Shown here: in pieces, positions 50,101 to 63,600 of the stretch
How the letters are laid out: every line of letters starts with the position of its first letter
How positions within the stretch are numbered: position 1 is the stretch's first letter
NCBI GenBank assembly: GCA_004794655.1
Contig: SMMW01000534.1
Coordinates: forward strand, 3,219,001-3,283,000
Length of the DNA stretch: 64,000 nt
Source: Marisa cornuarietis
Taxonomy: Eukaryota; Mollusca; Gastropoda; Architaenioglossa; Ampullariidae
Direction: 5' to 3'
The notes under the pieces: generated by a model
Database searches by the model: none
The model's input: the letters and a program-made list of their open reading frames with translations, nothing else
Told to the model about the DNA's origin: nothing
Position numbers and translations under genes: made by a program

Positions 50101-53100
50101 CAGACATGTATGTTTTGTATATTGTGTGGTAAAGAAAAAAAATACCCACGCACTCTCTCTCTCTCTCTCTCTCGTTTCCACACTTATCTCCGTTTCTCAC
50201 TCTGCCTTTCGCTCATTCTTCCTCTCCCTCCCTTCTCCTCCTTCTCTCTCCATCCTATAAAAGTAAAAGACTCATCTTTTCATTCTCTCCCTGTTCCTCT
50301 CGTACTTTCTCTCCCTCCTCTCTTTCTAAATCATCAGCCCATCCGAAGTACTCTCTCTTTCTCTAGCTAAATATTTGGTCAAGCGGAAAAAACTCCGTAT
50401 CCGGAGATGTATGTAATTGATAGCTAGCAATGCTTGTCACGAAGGCAAACATATAATCAGAGTCATGTTGAAAGTAACCTGTAACGAGACGGGAGGAGAT
50501 GAGGGAGGGGTTTGCGTTGTTTGAGCGTTTGGTTTTGGAATGAACAATTAAACAGCTTAGAAGGAATCGACCCAGCTTGTGAAAATTCGAAGCAGGGTGT
50601 AATCTCTTTCTCTCTCTTTTTTCTCTCTCTCTCTCACACGACACACACACACACACACACACACATCCCATTCCCATCAATGCCGGTGTGCTGAAATGTG
50701 TTGAACCCTTACCGAGAAGACATTACATTTCTGTTCATAATACACACTTCATTGGAAAACGATTTGGAGATGCTTGATTGGGAACGCGCTTCTACCTCGT
50801 GGTTATTTTGCACTGTAATTGTATCACACTCAAAAACTGACTTCTTAAAAATTGTTTTAGGTTGATGTGGAACTGGGTGTCTCTTTAACATCTCTTTCTC
50901 ATCATTTTAAATGATAAAGTATCGATATATCGTGTTTTAGAACAGGGCAACGAATCTTTAAAGAAATTTAATGTTTGCATCAAGCTCTTTTGATTTTTTT
51001 TAAAGCCAACATTGGCGTCAAAATCAGAGTTCCTATTGGGTACGAAATACCAAAATACAACCGAGTGTTGAGTGCAGAGAACTGAGACCAAACTGAAAAT
51101 GATGGCCTCCTCGAAACTAGATAAAATTGAACAGGAAGATCCAATTCTTTCTTTCAATTGTGTGCGCAGTTGAAAATAAATGTTTCCAGAATAGATAAAT
51201 AGCCAATAAGCTATCAATAGCATCAATAGGTACCACATAAGGATCATTTAAATATTTCCTCTTGGTGTTTCAATAGCTTTAGCATCATGATTACATTTTT
51301 TCAAAAATTCTCTCTTTGTGCTTCAAATATAGTTCTTGTTTTCTTACCTGAATTTTGTTTCGGCGTCGGTATTCGGCGTTGATATGTGAATCTCGCTTAT
51401 GCCTTGGGACTGGATTGATAGGACGTCTGCTCCTGCTGAGTTTCCCGCCTTTCGTCACAGCGCGTGCGCCAGCGCCTCTTCCGGTTGGTGAGACAGCGCG
51501 AGGCAGAAGCAGCATTTCGTCCTGGGACGGCATGGTCACAGCTCCTCGACACCGCACGTGCAGTAGTGACTTCGTCTGAAAAGAAACAAAGTACTGTACC
51601 ATTTTATGAGCCTGAACAGCGGGAGGTGAAAATGCCAAGGGTCAGAGTTAATGGATAGGGTGGGATTAAAATCATAGCTCTCTGCTCGTTGGTTATTGAG
51701 CTGGACGCAGATCAATAACACTAATTCCCAAGGCCATCTTAGAATACCTGAATAACAGGATACAGACGAAAATCATTTTCTTTTGTCCCTCCTTCGATCC
51801 CCGTTTCTTGTTGCATTTCGCCTTCTCTCTCGCTTTGCGTGAGTGTGTGTGTGTGTGTGTGTCCACTGGCTGTCGATTAGGTTCACTTTCTCTTCATCGG
51901 CGCTGTAATGTTCACATCTGTGCCACTTACTGGAAGTATGTCAATCCGGCATCAACACTGACAAACCTCTCCCCCCCCCCATCATCTCGAAGTATAGATG
52001 TATTGCAGAAAAAATGCCTGGTTCCATCCGTGTTAGAATCGCAAAACCAGCCTCACCCTGTAAAAAATATTCCCAAACAGATACGTTTGCCTGATCAGTT
52101 TTGCTTCACCAAAAAGAAAGCAACTGAACAACAATAGAAAAAAAGAAATAATCTTCATCATGATTATCATCGACATATCATCGATATTTATCATCGCTTA
52201 AGGATGAGGTGTGAATTATTTATAGAGTTACTTTGGTTTTTATGCGAGAAAGTTTTGTCCCACATCAAAGCCCTTTCCTGTTGGACCAGTCCTTTGTGCC
52301 AGTCCAACTGCTTAATTACACTCTGGCACAGATGATCCCAGAAACCCAGACAACTTGTATCACAGGTTCGTGATCATCATCAATCCAGATTAGACTAGGT
52401 GATAATTTTCCGCCTCATGAGGACAAGGCACAACCAACTAAAGCATCATCTATACTGGAGGGGACATATGATATCCCCAATGTGCTCCTGTGGGGAACTG
52501 GGGATACAGAGCAAACATATCCTACAGGAATGTAGCTTCCTCTAAAAACCGAGGACAGACGACGCCGATGCTGTACGGACCTGTGGACCCTCTACAGATG
52601 ACTGCCAGTTTCACCTCGACAGCTGGCATCCAAGCGTAGCTAGGGCGAACAATAACATCATCTGCTTAAACATTCTCCACCCTCTGTCAATTATCCAGTC
52701 AGATATCTAAAATGCTTAAAGCACATATAATAACACTAGCATAAACGCAGCCATGTATAATTTAAATTTTGAGAAAATTGCAAAAACAAACCTGAATTGT
52801 AACCTGTTTAGCACAACGTGAATCTGTGTCACGGCTGCGAAACGTTGACCTACTGACACGATTATAACCCTTTCGGAATTGGGTCGAGCAAAACGAATTA
52901 AGCTGTCGCGTCAGTGAATGGCCTTATTCCCTACCCTTCACTGAATTTGATTACCTACTAAACCAAACGTAATACACGCGTGCAAGCTTCGAAAAGGATG
53001 CATAGTGCAAGTGATCCTTCAAATGCTATAGCTTTTGGATTTTATTTCCCCCTAGCCAAGACAAGTGCTTTCGGAAAACAAAATTCAGCTGTGATTATCT

Positions 53101-55208
53101 GCATTCAAGAAGCAGTATACACTCAGCGCAAAAATGAGAATGATAAATGCATCGCTTTAAGTTTAATGGTCAAATTAATTAAGGTACTGCATGTATTTAT
53201 ATGTCTGCGTACCCCTCCAGTCTCTGCCACTCTTATTTGAATGATGTATATGTAGCCATGGTTTCTTTTTAAACTTAAATGCGTCCCTGTGCAAGAAAGT
53301 AAGAGAAAGATCCTGTTCCACGATGGTGTTACTCAAAAGGGATTTTAGTCTCTAGTACGTTATTTAGGTCAGCGCGTGACCTAGTTTCACGGCATGTGTA
53401 CAACATTCATGATCAAAATGATTGCTATTGTAGCAAATAATACAGCCTGCATCAGCGTTCGCAATAATAATAATAAACATAAGCTTATCTTTTTTCCTTA
53501 ATTAAAATTATCAAATTTCTCGATAGTGTTGTGGAGGTGAGGCATGGGGTGTTGGAGGAGGGCTGATTATGTAGGTCGGACTCAGATATATATTCACGGC
53601 CTTGTTAAAGTACACACGACACAGTGATAACTACAACTGATAAAGGGTTCATGTCGATTGATCTATCCATATCGTTATGATGAGGTTACACATCGTCTGG
53701 AGAGCCAGCGGTTTTGGCGCAAGCTCGATTTTTTTTTTTTTTTTTTTTTTTTAAAGTTGAGCTCAAGTGGCTCAGAACGGACAGTAGTGACCGTATGACC
53801 CCGCGTCCTTCACCTTGCTGGTCAATGGTTGAACGAGTATATGAGCAGACAGACCATGACAGCCGGCCATAAAGAAAGGATCGACGCACCCTTGAAAACT
53901 GACCTAGCCATGCACTCATCTTTCACGGAGCCCTCGGGAGAGAAATCACTGTAAAATGCTGACCCGTCCTATAGCACAAGAATCTTTGTAAAATGTGTAA
54001 AATTGATGACTTACAATAGGGACACAAATTGTTTGTGTAGAAAACGAAACCTAGAGAGAGAGAGAAAGTGTGTGGGTGGGTGCGTGCTTGTAGTTAATTA
54101 TCGTATTTTCGTCGAAAGTTTCACTACATGACCGATAAACGTTAGAAAAACTTTCAAAAACACATTTTCAAATGAAGATTTTTAAAACAAAGGCCTTGGT
54201 AAAAAAAAAAAACTGGATCTATATTTCCCAAAGTCTGTGCTAATAACCTTTCAGATCGCGATTATTAACATCATCATGAAACAAGAGGTCAACCGTGACG
54301 TCATAGTCTATGGTAAATATATAATAATCATAACAAATATGGCTGCAGTTTTTAATAGTCTAAGCAATAATCTGCAAGAAGGCAAGACAAAAGGATTCCT
54401 TCAGCCCTGTACAAAAGTACAGACACACGAAGAAAATGCCTATCCTTGTAACATCTTGACAGCTTACCATTTCTCTTGATTTTTCTTGAATGCATCAATA
54501 CACGTCTTGCATATCAGCAACTAATTTTTTTAAGTAATCCTTGGGAATTTCTTCACAGGTCTTGATATTATTTTTTAAAGTCTTTATTACTCTAAAATTG
54601 ATGCCCAGTCCTAGACATTTTGCATACCATGTATCCTTACATGTTTTTTTATCGACAATATCTGGGGATTTCTGCTGGCTTGTCGATCTTGTGTTCATCC
54701 AGCCGTTTCCAATTTATCTTGATACATGTATAGAGACTATATATTTAAAGGTACATCCTAGTGATTTTTTCGCTCAACACATGGCAATAAATGACAGAGA
54801 GGAATAACACTTATCAATATCGCTGTAGGACGTTTATCTTACCTTGGTAGCGTCAGTCGCTGTGGCGGCGCTGATGGGGGTGATGTCACGGCGGATGGCT
54901 GCAGTGCTGGCTCGGACGCTTCCTGGTTCGCGCTTCAAAGCCATCGTCTTCGAAACGGGTATTTTTTCCCCTGTGGCGCCTGAAAGTGTACCCGGCCAAC
55001 GATGGAAGCCGAGAACCCCTCTTCGGCGAAGGGTTCTAGACGTCAACGCTGCCGACACGTTGGGTGGAACAGCGCTGCACACTGAGAAAATGGGCGCATC
55101 TCCAACTGAACGCAGTGTCCTCTCCTCTTTCCCCTTTACCATCGAGACGACCAGCAGGTCCACTGAATACTCCATGGGTGATTCTGAAACACTGTAGAAA
55201 GCAGGCAT
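47112..55208 (-). CDS. Mondo: Mondo-like cassette C: bHLH-leucine zipper/WMC transcription factor (MondoA/ChREBP family C-terminal half)
   Basis: Exons: 54843-55191 (or from ATG at 55208), 51348-51575, 49172-49262, 48730-48833, 47916-48059, 47112-47241; phases join. Seen: a Ser/Thr-rich lead; basic region RDSHINAEYRRRNKIQ with the H-E-R triad used for CACGTG-type E-boxes; helix-loop-helix KGFEVVRTLVPVLREADPAA; zipper RRQDEEVRSLRQEVDNLRKE; then the WMC/dimerisation tail RLYQQQLPVAGVS, MLDDYFREAILKDWRFWI, FSHVVQPLFSSY. Mondo proteins pair with MLX to drive glucose-responsive genes. An in-frame TGA precedes the ATG at 55208 (MPAFYSVSESPMEYS), so the gene could start there, giving about 358 residues without the N-terminal glucose-sensing region. 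The last exon either reads through to a stop (NLRPSESL) or splices at A|GTGAGT to an unseen exon. Confidence 0.78.
49385..49850 (+). mobile_element. Internally deleted LINE fragment in a Mondo-like intron
   Basis: The plus strand reads RTINLISHP, then EELLAEEQAGFRPGRSTVEQ, QDLYQNFMDFKNGFNKVWHE and LNIEECLVQVIKAG: reverse transcriptase fingers and palm A. It then jumps straight into the family's 3' tail (CGCATCTATCCATGTG, ending near a TGACTGA). The catalytic FADD/YADD box is lost in the deletion. Confidence 0.7.
50145..50175. repeat. CT microsatellite
   Basis: A CTCTCTCTCT run, followed by a long pyrimidine-rich tract to about 50365, inside an intron of cassette C. Confidence 0.8.
50640..50665. 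repeat. CA microsatellite
   Basis: An uninterrupted AC run preceded by CT repeats (50606-50636). Intronic. Confidence 0.85.
51843..51862. repeat. GT microsatellite
   Basis: An uninterrupted GT run in an intron of cassette C. Confidence 0.85.
52260..52700 (+). mobile_element. Degenerate LINE 3' fragment (RNase H tail/zinc-knuckle region)
   Basis: Plus-strand reading at about 52400-52545 gives FRLMRTRHNQLKHHLY, then SPMCSCGELGIQSKHILQEC before a stop. The R-L-R-T-x-H-N-x-L and C-x-C-G...H-x-L-x-x-C pattern is the end of the ORF2 of jockey/I-type LINEs with RNase H. It is a different family from the copies at 28590 and 49385. Confidence 0.6.
53729..53753. repeat. Poly-T tract
   Basis: A run of about 24 T, possibly the A-tail of a minus-strand retroposed sequence lying at higher coordinates; no such body was recognised. 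Confidence 0.7.
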
Positions 55209-57771
55209 GGGGGTCGATGCTATAACGCAGATCTTCAAACTTCAAATTGACGAATGGACACAGAAGGAGCTATGCATTAATTAAGGCATTTCAATTTCGT
55301 CCAAAACAATATAAGACGTTTTTCTCATAGTGTTCCCCAGGCGATACATACCTACTGTATTAGACGTTCAACGAGCAGAGGGAACAACAATAACAGTCGA
55401 TGTAGAAAGTAGCGTTATGGCGATGAACGATCTTGGCTTAAACTACATCTTCTGCTGCTGATTTTCTCAGCCATTATCGCATCACTTTTTCCGAACCTTC
55501 CCACCAACCAGACTTTTGCTAGGAATAGACGTAGAGAGAACACATGAAATAAAGCTGCAAAATAACAGTATGAATAGACGGGGATAGAGGGGGGAAGCGT
55601 GAAACAGAAGAAGCGTCACTCCTGCACCCCACCATTGGCACTAACCAGCTTCACTCGTGTAATGGGCTGGGGACGGCTGCATGCGGGAGGCTTAACTTAC
55701 GCCGCGGCGTACTCTCGTTCTAGATACGACTGCCTGTGTAAAGGGTCGTCAAGACCGGACAAACATCTGACCAAGTTTGGTTAAGTTTTTACATGACGGT
55801 TATATGAAAACTTTGCCACTTTCGTCAAATGTTTCTCAATAAAAGGGTCTTAAAGCAACTTAAGTTGAGTTTTGTATGCCTGTAGTTGTGACTTCTTCTC
55901 GCTTCCTTACATCAACAAAGATGTTCGTGGAGATGACAACTGACGGAAGCAGCTTCAGTACGACAATGAGCAACGAGACGTTGTAACTATGGATGGAGGT
56001 CTCTGCCAGACGAACTCGAAGGATTCGAATGTCTCTTACAGTCAGCTTTAGCTACCTGCAAATTGTGTTCGTAGCAGTCAGGCTGAAATAAAGCATTTGG
56101 GCACAAACGTGGAGATGACACGCTGTGGCACTTCTATAGCTACTGTTAGTGTCACTTGATTACTTGACGAGGAGTGGCAAGTACAGTAAGACCTCCACAT
56201 ACGAGTGAACCAATATATACGAGTAAATCGAGATACGAGCCAAAAATTCGTGGAAATTTTGTTCTTACTTACGAGCGGAAATTCGATATACGAGCTCGTG
56301 TCATTTATATGTCGTAGCGTAAAGACATAAAAAAATAGTGTTGTCTCATCAGCTGATTTATTCAGCACCCGTCTGCTCTCCGGTTCCCTCCCTCCTCCCC
56401 CGCCACCTGCCTACTTCCATTATCGACAGTCTTCGTCTCCTCCAAAGTAATACTGATAAATATAAAATATTCTTTATTATTTTGTTATCTATATTATTTA
56501 TATTTATATTACACTACTACATGTGTTGTGGGAGGGTCGGAACGCATTAATCCTATTTCCTTTAATTTATATGGGAAAAGTAGTTTTAATATGCGAGTTT
56601 TTTTTTTAACATGTTACCTTGGTTGTGGAACGGATTAAACTCGTATGTAGAGGTACTACTGTACTTGAGAGGTGAAAAAGGTGGGGAGTGGGGTGAGGAA
56701 TATGCGCACGCGGTGACCTGGGGGTCGTAATCATGAACCACAGGTACCTAGAACCCAGGGAAACCCTCTGTAGCCACACAATGATACTAACGGATCTTTG
56801 AGCCACGGCTTTGAACAGTACACAAGATGGTGACCTCTGTCTGCTGGCTCGTGTCTGTTTTTTGTTAAAGGGACTTCACAACCCTTCCTGGCTCACAGCT
56901 AACCCCCAGGTTTTCGTTACCTTTGTTTAATAACTACTACCCCAGGGGATAAAGAGATAAATACAGGTAGGCAGAGACAAACACGACAATGGTTGGGTGT
57001 GACAAGGAAAAGACAGTGAGACAGACTTGAAAGGTAAGGCACTCTCGGATTATTTTTAAGCCTCGCGCTTTTGGTGGGAGAGCTTAAAGGGTATGACCTA
57101 AGACCGGACGTAGACTTCATGAGTCGTAGTTGTAAAGTGGAGATCAGTCTTTGCCTTGTGACAGCATAGCAAAATTGAGGGCAAGTTAATTTCTGGGGTG
57201 GTAGTTACAAAGCAGTAGCAAGGATGACCTGGGGTAAACTAGGATAAACATCGGTAGGGTCTAGGCACTGCCTTATAGAGTATAGAGACAAGATCCATGA
57301 TTTTTCTGTTGCCTCAAGACGATGATTTTGCCCTCGCTGTACACCTACGGTCTCTGGGACTTCACAAATGCCACCCACATCAACACCAGTTGCTCTTACT
57401 CAATTGCCTCCAGGGTCAATTTCTTGTTGGGCTCCTCCCTAACCATTTATATGCTGCATACGGCACTCGAGACTGTATACAAAAGTAATTCAGTGTTATT
57501 GTTGAAAAGTAATGTTAATTTGAGGAAGGTAACAAATTTATAGAAACAGATGCAGTTGAAATGAAGCTAAACAATGCAGGTCATTGCTACCATCTGTCAA
57601 CATCAAGCTCTGTTTTTCCCCTTGTATGCACATGTATAGCGGATGTCTTCAAACATTTACAATGCAGTTGGTGTAGGTGTGTGGGCATGTATAATAAAGA
57701 CCTCTAAAATGCAAGATCCTTGACAACCAAAATGAAGAAAAGCAGCACAACCTGTACAATTGTTAGCGACC
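55209..57771. other. Stretch between the two Mondo-like cassettes
   Basis: I looked on the minus strand for the conserved Mondo N-terminal region (the low-glucose inhibitory and glucose-response elements) and saw nothing resembling it. It contains a mariner-type MITE at 56182-56663 and otherwise unassigned sequence. Confidence 0.4.
56182..56663. mobile_element. Mariner-type MITE
   Basis: The left end TACAGTAAGACCTCCACATA and the right end, whose reverse complement is TACAGTAGTACCTCTACATA, both continue into ACGAGT. The TA at each outer edge fits the TA target preference of Tc1/mariner. The unit is 482 bp with no transposase. The motif CTC-ACATACGAGT recalls a mariner MITE end widespread in invertebrate genomes. 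Confidence 0.75.
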
Positions 57772-60606
57772 TTTATTCATACAATACTTTGGTTTTCTTG
57801 TCAAGGTCACACCAAAACAACTAGTTCAATCAGAAACTAGTTTGTTTGATAAATGACAGTACAATGTACTATCAAAAGTATCAACATATCTTCAATTAAG
57901 ATACATTTGTTGTACACAACAGCATTTCATACCAACCCTTGTGCAAACATGGCAAATACCCACATTCAGGTTTTGTATACGTACTTTTGGCACAGTATAT
58001 AAAAGATTAACACAAGTTTGTTTCAGCTGCAATATTTAATAAGCACAGCTGAGGAAGGAAGGGTGGGGATGAGCTGGTGATAAGTGGTGGCAATTTCATG
58101 GCCGAGGTCACAAACTACATTCTTTTTTGAAAGTACAAAGTGTTTCATCTAAAACCAAGATCTGCCACATGTAATATACCCTTAAAATAAAATAATGGCT
58201 TGTTTGCTCAAAATAATAAAATCTGTTAAGAAATAAAGCTATTTAAACTGCTGAAAACAAAGGCTGTTTCACGCACAAAAGAAAGTTTGTTAAAAGTGAT
58301 TTAATAAATCATTAGGCTAACCCTGCCTATTAGTCCAAAAAAAGCATGGGTATGAAAAAACCTTTCTTTCCAATCTTATAATTTTTGAACCAACCAAGTT
58401 TGCCCAGTGCACATTCATTTGATCTCACGCTTGGAGAATCTTGGCCAGTTTTTAACTTACAAATTCTAGATAATACCAACAAATATTTCAAGACCTACAA
58501 CAATTATCACAAATCAGCAAAATACTACCCCAAAGCAGTTCATTAACCCCATCAAGGCCATTCATGTCTGACACTAAAAGATGGAGATCATAGCAAGGAG
58601 TCACACCACAAAATACTGATTTATAAGGGAGACACCATGACTTGAGGCATTATCACCGTTTAAATAAATCCAGCAATCATTCTATTTAAACATGATGTTT
58701 AATAATGGGGGGGGGGAGACTGCAGAAAATAAATGCCCGTTTTAAAATCTCAATAGAAATTTAATGAACTTTAAAAGTACTTTAAGTGATGTGACTTATT
58801 CTAAAAGCTTTTATGGTTTCTTTTCAAAGGCAAGCAAGAAAGCTTGTATATGTCTCAGGGGAGAAAACCAAATCTGAGAACGCAATTTCATAAAAAACAA
58901 AAACAAAAACAATAAAAACTAACGAGTTAGCCTGTAATTCAGATGGTCATATGACTACATAGGTCTTCACTACCAAATAAAAACCAACTAACTTTTTTTT
59001 TAAAACAGCATGCCTAGAAAAATACAAAAAAATTTTTTTTATAAGACCACCAGCACAGTCAACAGGGAATGAAATGAAAATGCTATGAATGCAGCTCATT
59101 TATGTATGGCCAAGCTACAAAAGACAGGGGTGAGAATGAATGCTTCGATAAGACCTGCGCCCCAACACGTACATTGATACCCAAACTGTTTATGAGCTCT
59201 GTCCCAAGCCAACTAGTGTTGAAACAATGATCCAACTTTACTAGATAAATGGCTTATATATTGCTGCCTAATGGACTGAGCAAAATGGACTGGGAAGCAA
59301 GCAAAATAAAAAAAAAAACCCCTGCTAATAGGAGAAAGTTACTGTCCATTTTCTGATAGCAAAATTATCAATAATTACAATCAGCATGCATGAACACAAT
59401 GTCTGGTGCCTGTGGAGGAGGAGGGTTATGGGATGGGGCTAGGGTCAACCATACTCCAAACACTTGCCTCTACAGGTATTTCATCTGCCAGATGCCTATT
59501 CGTACTCTTGAGGATGCAGATACAAACTTTTAAACAGACAAACAACAAGAAAAAAAAGTGCAACAGACTATTTGCTTGAATGACAACTTCATATTAGCAA
59601 AGCAAGAATTTACACAACTACATAGGAGAGAAAAAAAGGAGAAGGAAATTGTTGTTTTACGCCAAGCCACCAACTAAAGCTATATCACGGCAAGGCAGCC
59701 AGCCCTGTAAACATGCCATGTGCAGAAAGAAGAACACGCCCGAGACTAGAGCTGAATCCAGGACAGCCAACCCTCACTGTTTTGGTGACAGGCGCTAACT
59801 GTTATGCAACTGGACCGCCCAGGAGAGAAAAACACAAACACACAAAATAATGGAAAAATTAAAGAGGAACCACAGGGACACAGAAGTGATGAGACATTTT
59901 CTCTCCTACTGTAGATGCTTACAGAAAACCAGCCTGATACATCCCCAATATACGAATAGTCATCTATGCCAGATGAACGTCACTGTGAAGGCCAGATGTG
60001 TGTGGAGCATAGACTATGATGGCAAGGGAACAAAGAACATGTACTGTACAGCATGAATATATAAACAGAATCAACCACTCAACAGCATATTTAACATCTA
60101 TACACTATGTCTTACCATACTTGAGCATCTGCCATATTTAAGAGTTGGAACAGGAAAAACGTTCCACAAAATGCCCTCCCAGTGAGTCCAAGTTGTACAG
60201 ACATGCATTTACCATTTAATTTCACAAAGTGTTCTTTGAAGGCTTTTAACTGTTAACCATATGTACATTTTCAATTTTCCTGGATGAACTTTTAAGTCCT
60301 TAGGCCAAATGGAAGATAACAATGATGAACACTGGAGTTTGCTTGTTCATAATCTAGAAGGACTTTTAAACACATTTTAAACCATAACAAAACCCCCTTG
60401 CAGATTTCTTTATGTCCCGATGTTTCTATTTCTTTAGCAGTCTCCCAGCTAATACTAAAATGAAGGGAAAACAAGAAATCAGTATCTACAGCCAACAACA
60501 ATAGTAAATGGTGTACAGTACAGCAAGCGAAACAGGGACTCACTGATCTTAACTTTACAGGGCACAAGTCAACTATGTACAAGGGATATGGAAGAAACAA
60601 ATGATG
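57772..60606 (-). other. Probable 3' UTR of Mondo-like cassette D, with poly(A) signal at 57772-57777
   Basis: No coding exon was recognised between the stop codon at 60607-60609 and a minus-strand AATAAAG (57772-57777 reads TTTATT on plus). The whole stretch is evenly AT-rich without splice-flanked ORFs, so a 2.8 kb 3' UTR is the simplest reading. It carries a SINE at 59650-59822. Confidence 0.45.
59650..59822 (-). mobile_element. tRNA-derived SINE in the cassette D 3' UTR
   Basis: Minus-strand reading gives GGGCGGTCCAGTTGCATAAC, AGTTAGCGCCTGT (A box region), then GTCCTGGATTCAGCTC (B box region). A body follows, ending in TTGGCGTAAAACAACAAT, a typical SINE 3' end. It has the same orientation as the host transcript. 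Confidence 0.6.
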
Positions 60607-63600
60607 TCATGATGGGGATGAAGCAGGAGTAGACTGCTGTGACAAGCTGGCGATGGCTTCCATTGGAAGTTCTTCTGGTGCCGTCATAATCCTTGTCTCC
60701 TTGCTGATACGCAGAACGCTTTCCAGCATTACTGCAACAAACAATGAGACTTACTCTCTCTTGTGTGAATATACAGTTGAAAATGTTAACAGCTCTTTCC
60801 TCATGTGCAGTGCTCTGAGAGAAATACAAGCAGGCTACAATTTTTTTTTATCTCTATATATGTATATGATATATGCTACTTGCCCACTTCTTTTTTTTTT
60901 CCATTGTTGAACAAGAGCACATTCCCATATTCAAATTGCCCACTGGGACAAATAAAGTTGGTCATTGTCATAAATGCCCCCCCCACCACCACACACACAA
61001 AATAGTCTACCTACTGCCCCCTTTTTCAACGAAACACAAAAATTAAAAAATATCAATCCATGATTGAAGATTACAAAACTGCTGTCAGTAGATAACTACG
61101 CTCTCCTTGCCCTGGCAAGAAGATGCACTGCAACAATTTGCTACTTGGCTGCCATAAAGATTTTCCTGCTTCCTCGATCACTAGCCTTAAAAATACAGAA
61201 ATCCTTTGCCAGAATTGTGCATTTTTAAACACATAATTTGTGTAAAAGGTCAGCATGATATGCATCTCTGTACTGACTTTCTTGCAAAGATTTCAGTAAA
61301 AATCAATAATAGATTTTATGCAAACTTTTAAGCAAAAATCAATAATACAATTCATGCGCGGCATTAAAAGGTTGTAGAATGTTTTGCTTTATAAAACTGT
61401 TTTCACTGCCCCTTCTTTAAATGCTTAAAAATTTCTCCTTTCCAAACTGCCAGTCATTCAGAGGCTTGTAAGACAGCAAGGGAAAGGAAATTTGCATCAT
61501 TCACAAATTTTTTTTAAAAAGCTGGCTCCAAGAAAAATACATTCTCTTATACTTCACTTACCCACAACTTAAATTTATTGTTTTCACAGAAGAGTATGTA
61601 TGAATGTCATTTAAGAGACTTAATTTATCAAATCCTAAAAGTTTGTTTCATGCTTGTCTCATCCACTTTTACCCAGTACTTCAAAAGGTCTACAAAAACT
61701 GCCTTTCTCTGTCCATTTTCACTGTTTCTCCATTTCTATGGGAATGCTTCATGAATAATGTTTCTATGAAATGGGAACAGCTAAGCTTCAAAATGAAAAA
61801 TGAAACATGCTTAACATTACATTAGCTAAGTTTATTTTACAAAAATTGTTGCCATTATAAGAATAAAAGGTAATTCATGAATGTGTAAAATAACGGCAAT
61901 CAGTGAAGATAAAAAACAGTGGTGGGAGAGGATTGTGTTCTGCTCAAATGAACACTAGGCTATGGGACATTTTACCTTCACCAATAAATGAAGCGTTCAG
62001 ACATTTTTGCCAAGAAACATAAGGATAAAATTGGAGAACCATCTTGATGTACTCACTCTTTCGAAGATTGGATAGACTTGCTCTGTTGATAGTCCAGTCT
62101 CCTAAAGTGGCCAAGAATGATTTGGAATCATTTGTGGACACCAGCGTCTTGAAGGAATCAAACAGTGGTCGAGCCAGAAAGCTGAACTGATTGCAAGTTA
62201 AGGCCCTCACAAAAAAACCCTAAGCTGCAGCAGATTCAAAGCCATTCTCTTCCAGTTAAAATGTGATTAATTTTTAAGTAGCTGGAACCTCAATGTGAAG
62301 TAATTAACAAAAGTTTATTTCCTTAAACAAGAAATTTGCCTCAAAAATTTTACAAACATCTTAGACATACTACCCATATTCTTTTTACAAGTCACCATCT
62401 CAAATATCAGAAGTATTTTAACATTGTATCCTTACCCAGATGATAAACTATTTATTCTTATGCTATTGAACTCCCTTTCATGGCTGATTTTAATTATACA
62501 TTCCAACTTCCAGTCAAGCTAACAGATATAGATAGAATACGTACAGCTGGTAGTCATGGGGGTAAAGAAAAAAATTCAAAAACTACACAAACACAAGCGA
62601 AGGATACGATCCAGAACTTCCAGTTTGTCTTGACGCGGGAGGCAACATAGTCATTGTACATTTGGTCAAGAGAGACACGTTCTGGTTCTTCAACTTTCAA
62701 CCCTGCAGCTGGCAATCGTTCTTGAAATGAGCTGCAACAACGGCGGCAAAGATTAGAGATCTGCTCCTGTATTTCGGTATACTTTGTGGCTAGAATGAGG
62801 GCTGAGTTTGTATTGGGGGACTGAGGGGTAAAATTAGGCCCAAAAAAAAGTGAAGAGGAACTTACCCATTACCTGAAAGAACAGGGAGAAAAGTTATGTA
62901 TAGCTCAAATAAGGCAGCTCATACAGGGTGCAGAAACAGAGGGACAAATAGAAACTGGCTGCCAAGCTGGGTACAAAAAAATCTAGGCCTTGTTTTCTTC
63001 TTCTGTTGTCTTCAATTTCACTCCACAAAGAATTCTTAATGTAAACCCATACAAGTGCTGAATGCAGTTTCAGGTGAGCACTCTTTTCTTCTGCTGTTAA
63101 GTTCAGATGAAAAAAAACCTGAATGTGTCCTCATCTGAAACTGACCCTGAATGGCTACCTTTATCACTACCGAGTCACTTAAATTTTGAATTATTAAAAT
63201 TATAACCAAAAATATAAATTTTGGGATAAAATTTAAAAATGAAAAAAGGTCCAGTGGAAAAAAATCTTACAAATATGGAATTTTCAGACTTTTTTGGGGG
63301 GTGGACTTAAGACTGCAGTGGTACTTTTCCCATGGAATGTTATGGGGGAAGGATTAAAAAAAAATTTAATCACCTGCAAAGAAAAGTGGTTAAGGTTAGA
63401 GATGCAAACTGATCAAGTGTGAAGTATCACACAAGCACAGATATGCAACATACCACATCGTCCGAAGTGCGCTTCAGCATTAGGTGTAGCTGATGACAAA
63501 AACTTACTGAATTTCTCTGCTCAGGGACTCTATTTCCCGGCGGAGGCTTCCTGCTTCCGTCGTGTACCTCTCGCGATCGGCCTTAAGGTGCCGACAGTAT

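Noticed and set aside
54844..55197. 117-codon plus-strand ORF
   Set aside because: Shadow of cassette C exon 54843-55191, which has matching splice phases with the bHLH exon.
62840..62880. Possible 7-base microexon (TTTCAG|GTAATGG|GTAAGT) in cassette D
   Set aside because: Seven bases would break the frame between exons 63508-63607 and 62608-62731, which already join correctly.
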